Notes: generated by a model not told the origin, from the sequence alone. Shown: positions 7,618-16,304, counted from the first letter of the stretch. The stretch: 42,322 nt of DNA from Smithella sp. (GCA_018056685.1 JAGPFC010000010.1:69213-111534); one strand, 5' to 3'. Translations and numbers: made by a program.

Positions 7618-8544
7618 TTACGGTTCTGTCGGGGCGGTCGCATCCTTCATCCAGTCTTCCGCTGAACCATCGTAAATCTTAACATTTTTATAGCCCATCA
7701 CATCACTTAAAACAAACCACCATATACTGGCCACTCTTCCGCTGTCACAATAAACAATGATTTCCTTGTCGAGATCACTGCCGACAACGCCGGAAGCCAA
7801 GTTCTTCAGCGTGGCTGTATCTTTATACGTCCAGCAGCAGGGTTCCATGTGCTCTCCAGGAGGATATTTGTCGAAAACCTGCATAGATGGTAAATTTACA
7901 GAATTTTTGATTCTGCCGGCTTTAGCCACAAAAGGCAGCTTCTGTTCGCCTTTAAAGAAAGCAGGTTCGCGCGTATCGACAATAGTCGCTTTGCCGATCT
8001 GATTTTTTACATAGTCCTTTTTCACCAGAAGATCTTTGTTTACCTTTCCGGTGTAGGGTTTGGCCTTGGGTTTAACCACTTCCTGGGATACTTCTTTTTT
8101 CTCGCGAGTTGCCCATTTTTCAAATCCGCCGCTCAACACCGCGACTTTTTTCACGCCCGCATATTTTAATGCCCAGGCTACACGGGTAACATTCGCGCGA
8201 TCAGGCGGTGCAGCGGTCGTTCCATAAACGACAACTGTCGAATCCGGCCCGATTCCATTTGCGGAAAGCAGATCGATTAAATCATCATCCGCGGGCATTT
8301 CATTTTGCAAACCGCCCATACCCGGTGCCCAGTTGCCGTAGAAAATGCCAAGAGCGCCTGGAATGTGTCCGGTTTTATAATCCTCAACTTTACGGATATC
8401 AACAACGACAACTCCCGGATCTTTTAAAATTTTTGCCAGATCATCCGTTGAGAGAATGGGACTGAATCCCTCAGCCCATACCGCAGCCGGCAGTAAAATC
8501 AACAGGGACAACAACAACGCTTTCAAAAACTTCATTTTTCCCAT
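7618..8544 (-). CDS. Exported tandem-rhodanese sulfurtransferase
   Basis: A 308-residue protein with a Sec signal peptide (hydrophobic LLLSLLILLPAAVWA) and two rhodanese domains. The first (DIRKVEDYKTGHIPGA) lacks the loop cysteine. The second ends in VYCDSGR near residue 275, where the cysteine would carry the persulfide. Exported tandem rhodaneses move sulfane sulfur between thiosulfate, thiols and acceptors in the periplasm. ATG 8544 was chosen because GGAGG lies 8 nt upstream; an earlier in-frame start would remove the signal peptide from the N-terminus. It is last in the nrfD-FeS-cytochrome operon and paralogous to the gene at 15314-16249. Confidence 0.88.
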   Translation of the reverse strand: MGKMKFLKALLLSLLILLPAAVWAEGFSPILSTDDLAKILKDPGVVVVDIRKVEDYKTGHIPGALGIFYGNWAPGMGGLQNEMPADDDLIDLLSANGIGPDSTVVVYGTTAAPPDRANVTRVAWALKYAGVKKVAVLSGGFEKWATREKKEVSQEVVKPKAKPYTGKVNKDLLVKKDYVKNQIGKATIVDTREPAFFKGEQKLPFVAKAGRIKNSVNLPSMQVFDKYPPGEHMEPCCWTYKDTATLKNLASGVVGSDLDKEIIVYCDSGRVASIWWFVLSDVMGYKNVKIYDGSAEDWMKDATAPTEP

Positions 8545-8560
8545 AAAAAATCCTCCTTTA

Positions 8561-9619
8561 TTATTTGCTGATTGGTTTAATGTCATAAATCAACGCTTCA
8601 TTGGCTTTCGAACCATCTTTAAGCAAATCTTCCTGCTTTAAGAATCCTTCCTTATTGACATGGCAGGAATCGCAGGAGCGTGTCCGGTTTGTCCGTTTCT
8701 TTATATTGTGAACCGCCGAATCCCAGTAGTTGGGCAGAGCGTCGAAATTCTCCATTTTTATTCCCCTGGGTTCGAACGTATTTCTTATAGTAGGTATGAT
8801 CCTGAGCGTTGTCAAGGTCTTGCGGTCACGCGGATTCATACCCAGAATGAAGCCCGGTTCAGCCTTCGAACCGTGCACGGAATGACAGCTGTAGCACTGA
8901 CGATACTGGCCGGAGGAATGACATCCCTGGCAACTGACTTTGCCCTTGTGAATGGTATGCGCGACCTGATTGCCTTTATCTTTGTGACAGGACTGGCATT
9001 TGGGCCGGTCTTTCACATCATTTTTGGATTTATAAATTTTACCGTCGCCGTGCATTTCCTGTTTCTTATGGCAATCGTTGCACATCATGCCTTTTTGGTA
9101 GTGGACATCAGGTGTGCCTCCGTATTCGCCGGTAAATTCGGGATAGACACGACCACCATGACAGGCTGCGCAGGTTTTCCCCTCATTTTTCTTGACAAAT
9201 TTATGACCCTGCAGAAGGCCGGTGGTAATGCCGCCAACAGGCGGTGATTTCACATGACAACTGCCGCAGGCGGCATGGCAGGAACGACAGGACTGTTCGA
9301 AAACTTTCTTGTCAAAAATTTTCAGTTCGGCTGCAGAAAATCTGTGTTTAACGCCTTCACGCTGCCCAAGGCTGGTGAAATGAAGAGATTTGGCAAAATT
9401 TTGTCCGGCCTTGATATGACAATTTCCACAGTTTTTAAGATTATCGGACGGTCTGGCCAGTCGGCCCTTATGAGCTTCTTCTTTTGTTTTCCCTTGTTTA
9501 TTACCTTTGTGACAGGCGATACAATCCATCGAAAGATGGAAATCCTTGCCGATTAAATCTTTGTTGACCAGATACCCTTTGTAATATTCTTCCGCCCGGA
9601 CCGGGGGAGGGGCGCCAGC
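8561..9619 (-). CDS. Ten-heme c-type cytochrome domain, in frame with the upstream cytochrome across a TGA
   Basis: This 352-codon stretch holds ten CXXCH heme sites: CIACH, CGNCH, CRSCH, CGSCH, CAACH, CNDCH, CQSCH, CQGCH, CYSCH and CDSCH. It has no signal peptide of its own, although c-type hemes are attached outside the cytoplasm. It is in exactly the same frame as the cytochrome before it and separated from it only by the TGA at 9620-9622. Coding-like sequence (PVRAEEYYKGYLVNKDLIG) continues up to that TGA, ahead of the first ATG at 9529. It may therefore be the C-terminal half of one 17-heme protein made by recoding, or the residue of a gene broken by a nonsense change. It likely passes electrons in the periplasm. 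Confidence 0.72.
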   Translation of the reverse strand, partial: AGAPPPVRAEEYYKGYLVNKDLIGKDFHLSMDCIACHKGNKQGKTKEEAHKGRLARPSDNLKNCGNCHIKAGQNFAKSLHFTSLGQREGVKHRFSAAELKIFDKKVFEQSCRSCHAACGSCHVKSPPVGGITTGLLQGHKFVKKNEGKTCAACHGGRVYPEFTGEYGGTPDVHYQKGMMCNDCHKKQEMHGDGKIYKSKNDVKDRPKCQSCHKDKGNQVAHTIHKGKVSCQGCHSSGQYRQCYSCHSVHGSKAEPGFILGMNPRDRKTLTTLRIIPTIRNTFEPRGIKMENFDALPNYWDSAVHNIKKRTNRTRSCDSCHVNKEGFLKQEDLLKDGSKANEALIYDIKPISK

Positions 9620-10372
9620 TCACCCTTCGGCCTCGCCGCCAATTTTAGGCGGTATGACCAGCGACTTCATTTTGTTATCGTTGGTATGACAGCCGACACA
9701 CGTTCCTCTGTCGGCCTGCGGTGTCAAGAGGGCATATTGCTTGATGTCTTTCCAATTCTGATGGCATTTGGCGCAATTGTTCCAGGAAAATTCTTTCTTG
9801 CCGTTGTGGCAGTTGAAACAATATTGCTTAGATTGGTGAGTTTCCAGAGCAATATTGTTTGTCCCTTTCTTGATTTGAAAAAGTTTCGAATGACAATCGC
9901 GACAATTCAGAGACGCATGTTTTTCGTGCTTGAATGTAACCTGCCGCTGGTCTTTTCCCAAAGCAACGATTGTATTGTAAACAGGAGCTTTGTATGGTTT
10001 GGGCTTGCCTTTGACATGTCCGACATCCTTTTCGCTGATTCGGGGATGACATCTGGCACACTGGTTTTTGGCGGCAAATGCATCTTTGCCGTTGTGGCAC
10101 GCGCCGCAGTATCTGCCCTTGTAGAGAGAATCCATAACAAAGTCTTTTTTCTCCTGGGCAAGCAGGGCCTGCATTTCAAAAAGACCGCTGTGGCATTTTT
10201 CGCAACTTATTTTTTTCTCATCCACGTGATGCTGATGCTTGAAGAGAACGGACTTCACCGGCTGCGTATAAAGAATCCCGCCGCCATCGGAAAAGCGCCC
10301 CTTTGTTGTAGCGCTGACATTAGCGATACAGAAAAGCGCAAGCAGAATTATCAGTAAAAGATTCTTTTTCAT
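9620..10372 (-). CDS. Seven-heme periplasmic c-type cytochrome (c7/c3-like repeats)
   Basis: A 250-residue protein with a Sec signal peptide (LLLIILLALFCIANVSA) and seven CXXCH motifs: CEKCH, CGACH, CARCH, CRDCH, CFNCH, CAKCH and CVGCH. Two copies of a three-heme repeat (CxxCHSxLF..., CxxCHNGK..., CA+CH) are clear, the pattern of cytochrome c7-type 'nanowire' repeats. Extra histidines can serve as sixth heme ligands. It ends in a TGA beyond which the ten-heme domain continues in the same frame. It follows the ferredoxin-like gene by 10 nt and probably accepts electrons from the NrfC/NrfD-type quinol-oxidising module. Confidence 0.85.
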   Translation of the reverse strand: MKKNLLLIILLALFCIANVSATTKGRFSDGGGILYTQPVKSVLFKHQHHVDEKKISCEKCHSGLFEMQALLAQEKKDFVMDSLYKGRYCGACHNGKDAFAAKNQCARCHPRISEKDVGHVKGKPKPYKAPVYNTIVALGKDQRQVTFKHEKHASLNCRDCHSKLFQIKKGTNNIALETHQSKQYCFNCHNGKKEFSWNNCAKCHQNWKDIKQYALLTPQADRGTCVGCHTNDNKMKSLVIPPKIGGEAEG

Positions 10373-10382
10373 GCCTTAAAAA

Positions 10383-11120
10383 TCAACCCTTCATATAAAA
10401 GATATTCGGTTTCGCCCCGACTTGTTCCCGCAAAACCCAGACGGGTTTTTGCAACTGATGAACCAGTTGGAAAACCCTGCTGCCCGGGTCGGACAAATCG
10501 CCAAATATGCGAACATCGGAAGGACAGGCCTCAACGCACGCCGGTTTACTTATACCCTTGGAAAGCCGCGATTCAAAGCAAAAATCGCATTTATCAATGG
10601 CACCTTTTTCTTCATTATAATAACGGGCGTCATAGGGACAGGCCATGATACAGGATTTGCATCCGATACATTTTTTGTTATTCATCTGTACAATGCCGTT
10701 GATTTTATCCTTATACGTTGCCGTCGTCGGGCAGGTCCGCACGCAGGGAGGATTATTGCATTGATTGCACAGGATGGGAATGAATTCCCACTTCTGATCA
10801 AGGGCCGCCGGCAGTTCCCGTTTTAAAATTCTTGTGCGCCAGCCGTAGTCGGGAACATGATTGGTTTCGACACAGGCTTTCATACATTTTTCGCAGTCAA
10901 TGCAGCGATCCTGTCGTAAAACCATCGCGTAATGCGGCTTGTAGGGGTATTTGTTCCGAAAGATATCAAGAGAATAGGCCTTATTGATGTTGGAGACCAA
11001 AGACAATATCGAACCACCGGCCAGCACGCCCGTTATCTTCAGGCCGATTTTCAGAAATTCCCGGCGCTCCTCATCGAGAGGATATTGAGGGAAATTTTTT
11101 TGACCAAGGTTGTTCGTCAT
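10383..11120 (-). CDS. Tat-exported four-cluster ferredoxin subunit (NrfC/PsrB type)
   Basis: A 245-residue iron-sulfur electron-transfer subunit. Near residue 19 a twin-arginine motif RREFLK precedes a hydrophobic stretch, so it is exported folded. Sixteen cluster cysteines fall in four groups: CIDCEKCMKAC, CNQCNNPPCVRTC, CIGCKSCIMAC, and CDFC with CVEAC. This is the layout of NrfC, PsrB and DmsB subunits that connect a membrane quinol site to a periplasmic partner. Its start overlaps the nrfD-type stop by 4 nt (ATGA). The molybdopterin catalytic subunit usual in Psr/Dms complexes is absent; multiheme cytochromes take that place, as in Nrf and Cbc-type complexes. Confidence 0.9.
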   Translation of the reverse strand: MTNNLGQKNFPQYPLDEERREFLKIGLKITGVLAGGSILSLVSNINKAYSLDIFRNKYPYKPHYAMVLRQDRCIDCEKCMKACVETNHVPDYGWRTRILKRELPAALDQKWEFIPILCNQCNNPPCVRTCPTTATYKDKINGIVQMNNKKCIGCKSCIMACPYDARYYNEEKGAIDKCDFCFESRLSKGISKPACVEACPSDVRIFGDLSDPGSRVFQLVHQLQKPVWVLREQVGAKPNIFYMKG

Positions 11121-12382
11121 ACGGTTTCTTCAGCTCCAACAACTTCCTGTTCTTTTTCTTGGATTTGTTCAGTATGCTGATTATCGGCAAACCCGGCAAA
11201 AACTTTTTCTCCCAGGAGAAATGCCAGAACACAAAAGCTTATTCCCCCCAGCACCACCAGAATTTCGTGAACGCTGGGGGAGTATGTGTTCAGTTTGGAA
11301 TATTCAACAACACCGAGTTCAAAATATTGCGGAACAAGCTGTCCGACGACCACCATATCCATACGGGTAAAAAACAGACTGAAGATCATCATGGCGGCAG
11401 CGATAAATATGACGGTCAGATTTTTTCCTCTTGCCGCCAGAATCAAAACAAAAGGAATAACCATTCCGACCAGCACTTCAATGGTCCAGAAGTTGAAAGA
11501 ATAAGGTCCGTCGGTTAAAATGTTTAACGCCGTTACGGCACCCGGGCTGCCGACAGAGGTTGTCAAAAACTTCCAGATGGTGAAGATCATCATAATGGCC
11601 AGCAAAAGAAGCGTCAGTTTGGAAACAGACTGCAGGGCTGTTGCTGTAGAATCATCGAAAGTCTTTTTGTTGACCGCCTTGTGAGACAGAAAGAAAAAAA
11701 ACATAATGAAAGCGCATCCCGTGATCAAAGCTGATAAAATAAAATAAACGGGGAAATAAGGACCGTACCAGAATGGACGTCCGTTCATCATGGCAAAAAC
11801 ACCGCCCAAATTGCTGTTAGCGGCGACTTCCGTAACCACGCCCAGGAAACCGGCAATGACCGCTTTATTGTGGTGTGCTTCATTAAACAGAAGAATGAAT
11901 TCAATCGTCAGAAAAACGACGGCGAATCCATACAATGTGCCCATCCACCAGATATTGGATGAAAAATTGGGAGAAATGACGTTGTAGATTGCCATGCGGA
12001 AGGGATTTTCAATTTCCAGTCCGATCACCAGAAAACCCGACAAGATTGTGATAATGGACAAATAAACGCAACGTTTGGCCAGCGGCATAAAATCCTTGAA
12101 CCCGAAAACATGACCCAGCGAAGAGACCAAACACAATCCCGTGGAGGCAACAACGAAGAAAATATAGGTGGAAATAAGAATGGCCACGGGCACTTCACGG
12201 GACGTAGCGTAAGCGTGACGCGAGCCGGCAATAAATAAAGCATGAATGCCGCTACCGATACCAATGAGCAGCAAAATACTAAAAAGGGCGACAAAGGAAA
12301 GATAGAATGGTCCACCGGAAAAGACGCGTTGAAAGGCGGTTTTAATATTCGAGACGAACGAATCTTGGACGATGCTGGACAT
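11117..12382 (-). CDS. NrfD/PsrC-family quinol-interacting membrane subunit
   Basis: A 421-residue integral membrane protein with about ten hydrophobic helices, of the NrfD/polysulfide-reductase membrane-subunit family. Such subunits oxidise or reduce menaquinone and exchange electrons with the adjoining four-cluster protein. The first helix follows an N-terminal cytoplasmic stretch of about 25 residues; the C-terminal tail is glutamate-rich. It is first in the operon nrfD-FeS-cytochromes-rhodanese and has a strong promoter 60-90 nt upstream. With no catalytic Mo subunit, it probably acts as a menaquinol:cytochrome oxidoreductase module. The direction of electron flow is not shown by the sequence. 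Confidence 0.88.
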   Translation of the reverse strand: MSSIVQDSFVSNIKTAFQRVFSGGPFYLSFVALFSILLLIGIGSGIHALFIAGSRHAYATSREVPVAILISTYIFFVVASTGLCLVSSLGHVFGFKDFMPLAKRCVYLSIITILSGFLVIGLEIENPFRMAIYNVISPNFSSNIWWMGTLYGFAVVFLTIEFILLFNEAHHNKAVIAGFLGVVTEVAANSNLGGVFAMMNGRPFWYGPYFPVYFILSALITGCAFIMFFFFLSHKAVNKKTFDDSTATALQSVSKLTLLLLAIMMIFTIWKFLTTSVGSPGAVTALNILTDGPYSFNFWTIEVLVGMVIPFVLILAARGKNLTVIFIAAAMMIFSLFFTRMDMVVVGQLVPQYFELGVVEYSKLNTYSPSVHEILVVLGGISFCVLAFLLGEKVFAGFADNQHTEQIQEKEQEVVGAEETV

Positions 12383-12442
12383 GCCGTATCCTTTATCTAT
12401 CTAATGAAGAGCCACGACAAAACGACTGATTTGTTCCATTTG

Positions 12443-12471
12443 AAAATAGGGTAAATCATCTTTTTTGTCAA
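12443..12471 (-). promoter_or_regulatory. Promoter of the nrfD-cytochrome-rhodanese operon
   Basis: TTGACA (12471-12466), a 17-nt spacer and TATTTT (12448-12443) on the minus strand, about 60 nt before the nrfD-type ATG. It is back-to-back with the resB promoter. Confidence 0.65.
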
Positions 12472-12518
12472 GGTGTTTGTGATTTTTTGTTTGTTATTTT
12501 TAAGTCTCAAGGTATTCT

Positions 12519-12547
12519 TTGACATAAAAAAAATAAGATGTTAAGTT
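12519..12547 (+). promoter_or_regulatory. Promoter of resB-ccsA
   Basis: TTGACA at 12519-12524 is followed after 16-17 nt by TTAAGT/TAAGTT at 12541-12547. The A-rich spacer and position 37 nt before the resB start fit a promoter; the -10 box is weak. Confidence 0.45.
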
Positions 12548-12583
12548 TTTTCAAATTTTCCATTTCTTAAGGGGCAGACGCTG

Positions 12584-13921
12584 TTGAAGAAGGCAAATAT
12601 TCTCTGGTCTTTTTTCTCTTCCGTAAAACTTACCCTTGTGCTGCTTTTTTTGATGGTTGTTCTTTTTATTATAGCCACCGTTATTCCTCAGCAGAATATT
12701 TCCTCTGAATTTGTATGGCTTACCGACCTCTATCATTCTAAAATATTTTATCTGTTGACGGCCGTTTTTTCTTTAAACCTGATCATTTGTTCCATCAACC
12801 GCTGGCCCGTTACCATGAAGCAATTCAATGCTCGCTGCTTTCCGGTGCCATCAGGGCTTTTTGAAAACCTTCCAGAGGAACGCGTCATTTTCACGGATAA
12901 AAAAATGGAAGACGTCGAGCGCGTAATCGCATCAACTCTTTCATCGCCCATCAGCAGGATAAAAAAAACAGACACGGAGAAAGGACGTCTTTATTGCCGG
13001 GAACGGGGACGTTTTCAACTGCTGGGTGTGTATATCGTTCATCTGGGGATACTGGTGATAATTGCCGGAGGCGTTATCGGGTCAATAATGGGTTTTGAAG
13101 CTGACATGAATCTGTCAGTAGGCGATGAATCGAACATCGCGCAGCTCACTGGGGAGAAGGGAGTGCGCCAGCTTGATTTCTCTGTGCGCTGCGACAAGTT
13201 TATCTTGGAATTATACGATACAGGAGCGCCGAAAACTTACCGCTCTGACTTGAGTTTTAAAAAAGGCGGCCAGGTCATGCATCAGGGAAAACTGCTCGTT
13301 AATCAGCCTATCAAATTCGAAGGGATTCGTTTTTATCAGGCAAGTTATGGTCTAGGCGAGGCGGGCAAGGCAGTACTGGTCTTCAATCAAGCCGGCACTG
13401 AAAGTCCTGAAATACCGGTTCAAGCGGGAGAAACATTCGATCTGCCCGTTCAAAATGCGAAGGCGACTGTTTTGCGTGTGGAAGAAAATATGATGCAAAT
13501 GGGTCCGGCCGTCAAATTGAATATCGCCACAGATAAAGGAAATATGCAGCTTTGGGTTTTTCAGCACATCAAAGAAATCGCGGAAGTTAATCCCGGTTTG
13601 TTTTCCGAGGTGCCCATCTTCGACCCCGGCCTTTTCAAGCCGCTGGTTTTCACCCTCAAACGCACAGAAAAACAATATTACACCGGCTTACGTGTCGTAA
13701 AAGATCCGGGAGTTCCTTTTGTACTGGCCGGCGGGCTGATGCTTCTGGGCGGGATTATCATGATTTTCTTTTTTGCGCATCAGCGTGTCTGGGTGTTGAT
13801 CAATCAAGAACCGGAGGGCATAACCATCAGCGCGGCCGGACGCAGCAATCGCTATCATGAAGCTCTGCAAAAACAGATAGATGATTTATGTGTTCAAATT
13901 GAAAAGGGGATCAAAGCATGA
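12584..13921 (+). CDS. resB: System II cytochrome c biogenesis protein ResB/CcsB
   Basis: A 445-residue ResB protein, which with CcsA carries heme across the membrane and attaches it to CXXCH sites. Hydrophobic helices are visible near residues 12-34, 52-70, 140-165 and 378-398. The large periplasmic domain lies between the last two. The start is TTG at 12584 with AAGGGG about 8 nt upstream; no better in-frame ATG gives the first helix. Its stop overlaps the ccsA start (ATGA). It is divergent from an operon with 17 heme sites, so it probably matures those cytochromes. Confidence 0.92.
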   Translation: MKKANILWSFFSSVKLTLVLLFLMVVLFIIATVIPQQNISSEFVWLTDLYHSKIFYLLTAVFSLNLIICSINRWPVTMKQFNARCFPVPSGLFENLPEERVIFTDKKMEDVERVIASTLSSPISRIKKTDTEKGRLYCRERGRFQLLGVYIVHLGILVIIAGGVIGSIMGFEADMNLSVGDESNIAQLTGEKGVRQLDFSVRCDKFILELYDTGAPKTYRSDLSFKKGGQVMHQGKLLVNQPIKFEGIRFYQASYGLGEAGKAVLVFNQAGTESPEIPVQAGETFDLPVQNAKATVLRVEENMMQMGPAVKLNIATDKGNMQLWVFQHIKEIAEVNPGLFSEVPIFDPGLFKPLVFTLKRTEKQYYTGLRVVKDPGVPFVLAGGLMLLGGIIMIFFFAHQRVWVLINQEPEGITISAAGRSNRYHEALQKQIDDLCVQIEKGIKA

Positions 13922-14760
13922 GCCATACGATGCTTTTAAGCTACGTTACTTTTATTTATTTTGCCGCTTTTGTTTTATACCTTTTCAGGATGATTTTTAA
14001 AAAAGAATTCTGGGGAACTGCTGCTTCTTTTATGGCATGGGCGGGAGTTACAGCGCATAATCTGGCAATGATTTTACGATGGAAGGCTTCCTATAATCTG
14101 GGATTCGGACATGTGCCCATCACCAATCTCTACGAATCTCTCATTTTTTTCTCCTGGTCAATCATGCTTCTTTATCTCACCATTGAATTGCGTATCAAAA
14201 ACAGGATGCTTGGCGCATTTGTTGTTCCCGTTGCGTTTTTGATTATGGCTTACGCTTCTATCGCGCCGGGTGTAAATCAAAATATTGAGCCGCTAATTCC
14301 CGCGTTGCAAAGCAACTGGCTCACATCGCATGTTCTGACCTGCTTTATGGGGTATGCCGCTTTTACGATTGCTTTCGGCTGCGGTATTCTTTACCTCTGG
14401 AAAATCAAAAAAGATGAGGCCAAGCCTGATGCTTCCGGGTGGATGGCGCTTATGCCTTCGCTGCGAGTATTGGACGCGCTGATTTACCAGAGCACCACGC
14501 TGGGATTTGTGTTCCTCGCCCTGGGTATTGTCACCGGTTCCGTCTGGGCACACTATGCCTGGGGGTCTTACTGGAGCTGGGACCCTAAAGAAATCTGGTC
14601 GCTGATTACCTGGCTCATCTACGCCATCATGCTGCACGCCCGCTTTGTCCGCGGCTGGCGCGGCAAACGAATGGCTGTACTATCAATCATTGGGTTCGCT
14701 TCCGTGTTGTTTACTTATCTGGGCGTAAATTTCCTGACCAGCCTGCACAGTTATATTTAA
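13918..14760 (+). CDS. ccsA: System II heme exporter/lyase CcsA (ResC)
   Basis: A 280-residue polytopic protein of the CcsA/CcmC family. The tryptophan-rich heme-handling WWD signature appears as WGSYWSWDPKEIWSLITW near residue 220. Conserved histidines flank it, including those in the VTAHNLAMILRW and LTSHVLTCFMGY segments and one at LHAR just after the WWD loop. About eight membrane helices are visible. With ResB it completes System II cytochrome c assembly, consistent with an anaerobic Gram-negative rich in c-type cytochromes. Confidence 0.93.
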   Translation: MSHTMLLSYVTFIYFAAFVLYLFRMIFKKEFWGTAASFMAWAGVTAHNLAMILRWKASYNLGFGHVPITNLYESLIFFSWSIMLLYLTIELRIKNRMLGAFVVPVAFLIMAYASIAPGVNQNIEPLIPALQSNWLTSHVLTCFMGYAAFTIAFGCGILYLWKIKKDEAKPDASGWMALMPSLRVLDALIYQSTTLGFVFLALGIVTGSVWAHYAWGSYWSWDPKEIWSLITWLIYAIMLHARFVRGWRGKRMAVLSIIGFASVLFTYLGVNFLTSLHSYI

Positions 14761-14836
14761 ATAATTATCTTTGAATTTAATGACGCTTCAGGTATATGAT
14801 AAACCAAAGTTAAAACTTCAAAAAAGGAGGCATGTG

Positions 14837-15202
14837 ATGGCAGGGATAAGTTTTATCATGCATAAAGGAGTCAGGATTTTGTATGAAGATGTTTCGAACA
14901 GCAAAACGGATGAAATATTATCCTTTATTGAAGGAGCCAAAGCCATCATCGCCAGTCAACCTAAAAATTCCATACTGGCTCTTGTAAATGTCAAAGATGC
15001 AAGTTTTGACACGACCATCACCACTGCATTGAAGAATTTCATGAAGGCTAACACACCCTATATCAAATGCGCGGCGGTTTATGGCGTGGATGGCCTGAAG
15101 GAGGTTGTTTTCAAAGGCGTTCTGGCCTTTACGGGCAGGAAAAATCTTGTTCTGTGTAAAACTCTTGAAGAGGGGAAGGATTACCTTGCGAGCATGAAAT
15201 AA
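14837..15202 (+). CDS. STAS/SpoIIAA-like small protein
   Basis: A 121-residue soluble protein that alternates beta and alpha segments like STAS/SpoIIAA-like or SEC14-like domains of Deltaproteobacteria. An N-terminal strand (ISFIMHKGVRILYEDVS) is followed by helix, strand (ILALVNVKDASFD), helix, and a strand (KCAAVYGVDGL). No catalytic motif is visible and function is unknown. ATG 14837 has AAGGAGG at 6 nt upstream; a longer frame from 14771 lacks this. It follows ccsA by 76 nt and may share its transcript. Confidence 0.6.
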   Translation: MAGISFIMHKGVRILYEDVSNSKTDEILSFIEGAKAIIASQPKNSILALVNVKDASFDTTITTALKNFMKANTPYIKCAAVYGVDGLKEVVFKGVLAFTGRKNLVLCKTLEEGKDYLASMK

Positions 15203-15267
15203 TCTTGTCCTGAATTTACTGAACTTGACTGTGGCGACTGTGTCACTTTATCCTAAAGATAAAATGA

Positions 15268-15298
15268 AGCTGTTTCAAACAGGATGTTTGAAACAGCT
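15268..15298. terminator. Hairpin between convergent genes
   Basis: A perfect 14-bp inverted repeat (AGCTGTTTCAAACA and complement) with a 3-nt loop lies between the STAS-like gene (+) and the second rhodanese (-). T-rich sequence follows on the minus side only, so it may serve both transcripts as a stop or 3'-end stabiliser. Confidence 0.6.
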
Positions 15299-15313
15299 AT
15301 GATATTACACCTG

Positions 15314-16249
15314 TTAATGAGCGGACTTTTGCGTGTCGGGCTTATTATTGTTGTTATTAGTCACCGGCGCTTGCGGGTCCTGCATCCATTCTTGCATGGC
15401 CCCGTCGTAAAGACGGACGTTTTTATAACCTAGTACTTCCACAAGAATGTAAGACCAGATCGGACAGCACTGTCCTATGTCGCAGTAGGTAATAATTTCC
15501 TTGTCTTTGTCCTTGCCGATGGCGGCTTCTGCGATGGCGGCCAACTCTTCTTTTGTTTTAAAGGTCTTGTCTTGATTGAAAGCACAGGAGGTTGGCATGT
15601 TAAAGGCGCCGGGAATGTGTCCCAATTTGGGGATACAATCCATTTTTTTCTCACCGGTGAAGAATTCCCGTTCACGGACATCCAGCAAGACCGCTTTGCC
15701 GAAGCGTTCTTTGACATAATCTTTATCGGCGAATTTCGCACGGGAATATTTACCTTTAAATGGCTTCACGTTTGCTTTGACAATTGTCTGAGACAGGGGT
15801 TTTTTTTCGGCAATCCATTTGTTCATCCCGCCATTGAGAATAGCGACATTACGAATCCCTGCGTACTGAATAGTACATGCAACTCGTGCGCTCTGGTAGC
15901 TCAAACGCGGCGTGTCCATACAACCGGTAACGACGACCCAGGAATCAAAATTAACACCCATGTAGCCAATTGTTTCGTCTAAATCGTCCGTTTCAGGAAT
16001 CTCCGTAAAAAGGCCATCTTTCTGATAGGCCCAGGAACCGTAAAAAGCGCTCAGCGCACCGGGAATGTGTCCTTCGCGATAATCTTCAACACGGCGGACA
16101 TCCAGAACAATCAGTTTGGGATTTTTTAAATTGGCCAGAAGCCAGTCGGTAGAAACGATGGGTTCTATGTCGCGGGTCTGGCCGATGAGCGGGAATATCA
16201 TTATAAGTATCAGGCAAAAGAATATTCTGGATATAATATTTTTTTTCAT
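15314..16249 (-). CDS. Second exported tandem-rhodanese sulfurtransferase
   Basis: A 311-residue paralogue of the rhodanese at 7618-8544 with a Sec signal peptide (hydrophobic FFCLILIMIFPLIGQ). Domain one contains DVRRVEDYREGHIPGA; at the loop it has TGCMDTP, which is not a normal CRxGxR loop. Domain two ends in TYCDIGQCC near residue 258, with three cysteines where most rhodaneses have one; extra thiols could relay sulfur. The C-terminus has five Asn in a row, encoded by an AAT/AAC trinucleotide tract. A strong GGAGG precedes the ATG. Promoter-like TATACT and a 16-bp palindrome lie upstream. Confidence 0.87.
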   Translation of the reverse strand: MKKNIISRIFFCLILIMIFPLIGQTRDIEPIVSTDWLLANLKNPKLIVLDVRRVEDYREGHIPGALSAFYGSWAYQKDGLFTEIPETDDLDETIGYMGVNFDSWVVVTGCMDTPRLSYQSARVACTIQYAGIRNVAILNGGMNKWIAEKKPLSQTIVKANVKPFKGKYSRAKFADKDYVKERFGKAVLLDVREREFFTGEKKMDCIPKLGHIPGAFNMPTSCAFNQDKTFKTKEELAAIAEAAIGKDKDKEIITYCDIGQCCPIWSYILVEVLGYKNVRLYDGAMQEWMQDPQAPVTNNNNNKPDTQKSAH

Positions 16250-16304
16250 ATTCCACCTCCTGGCTTAAACTTGTTTTTTTGCGGAACTTTTAAAATTTAA
16301 ATAA

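Noticed and set aside
8660..10357. Long plus-strand frames opposite the cytochrome genes
   Set aside because: Reversed CXXCH-rich DNA often stays open on the other strand; the products are hydrophobic without recognisable domains and have no ribosome sites.
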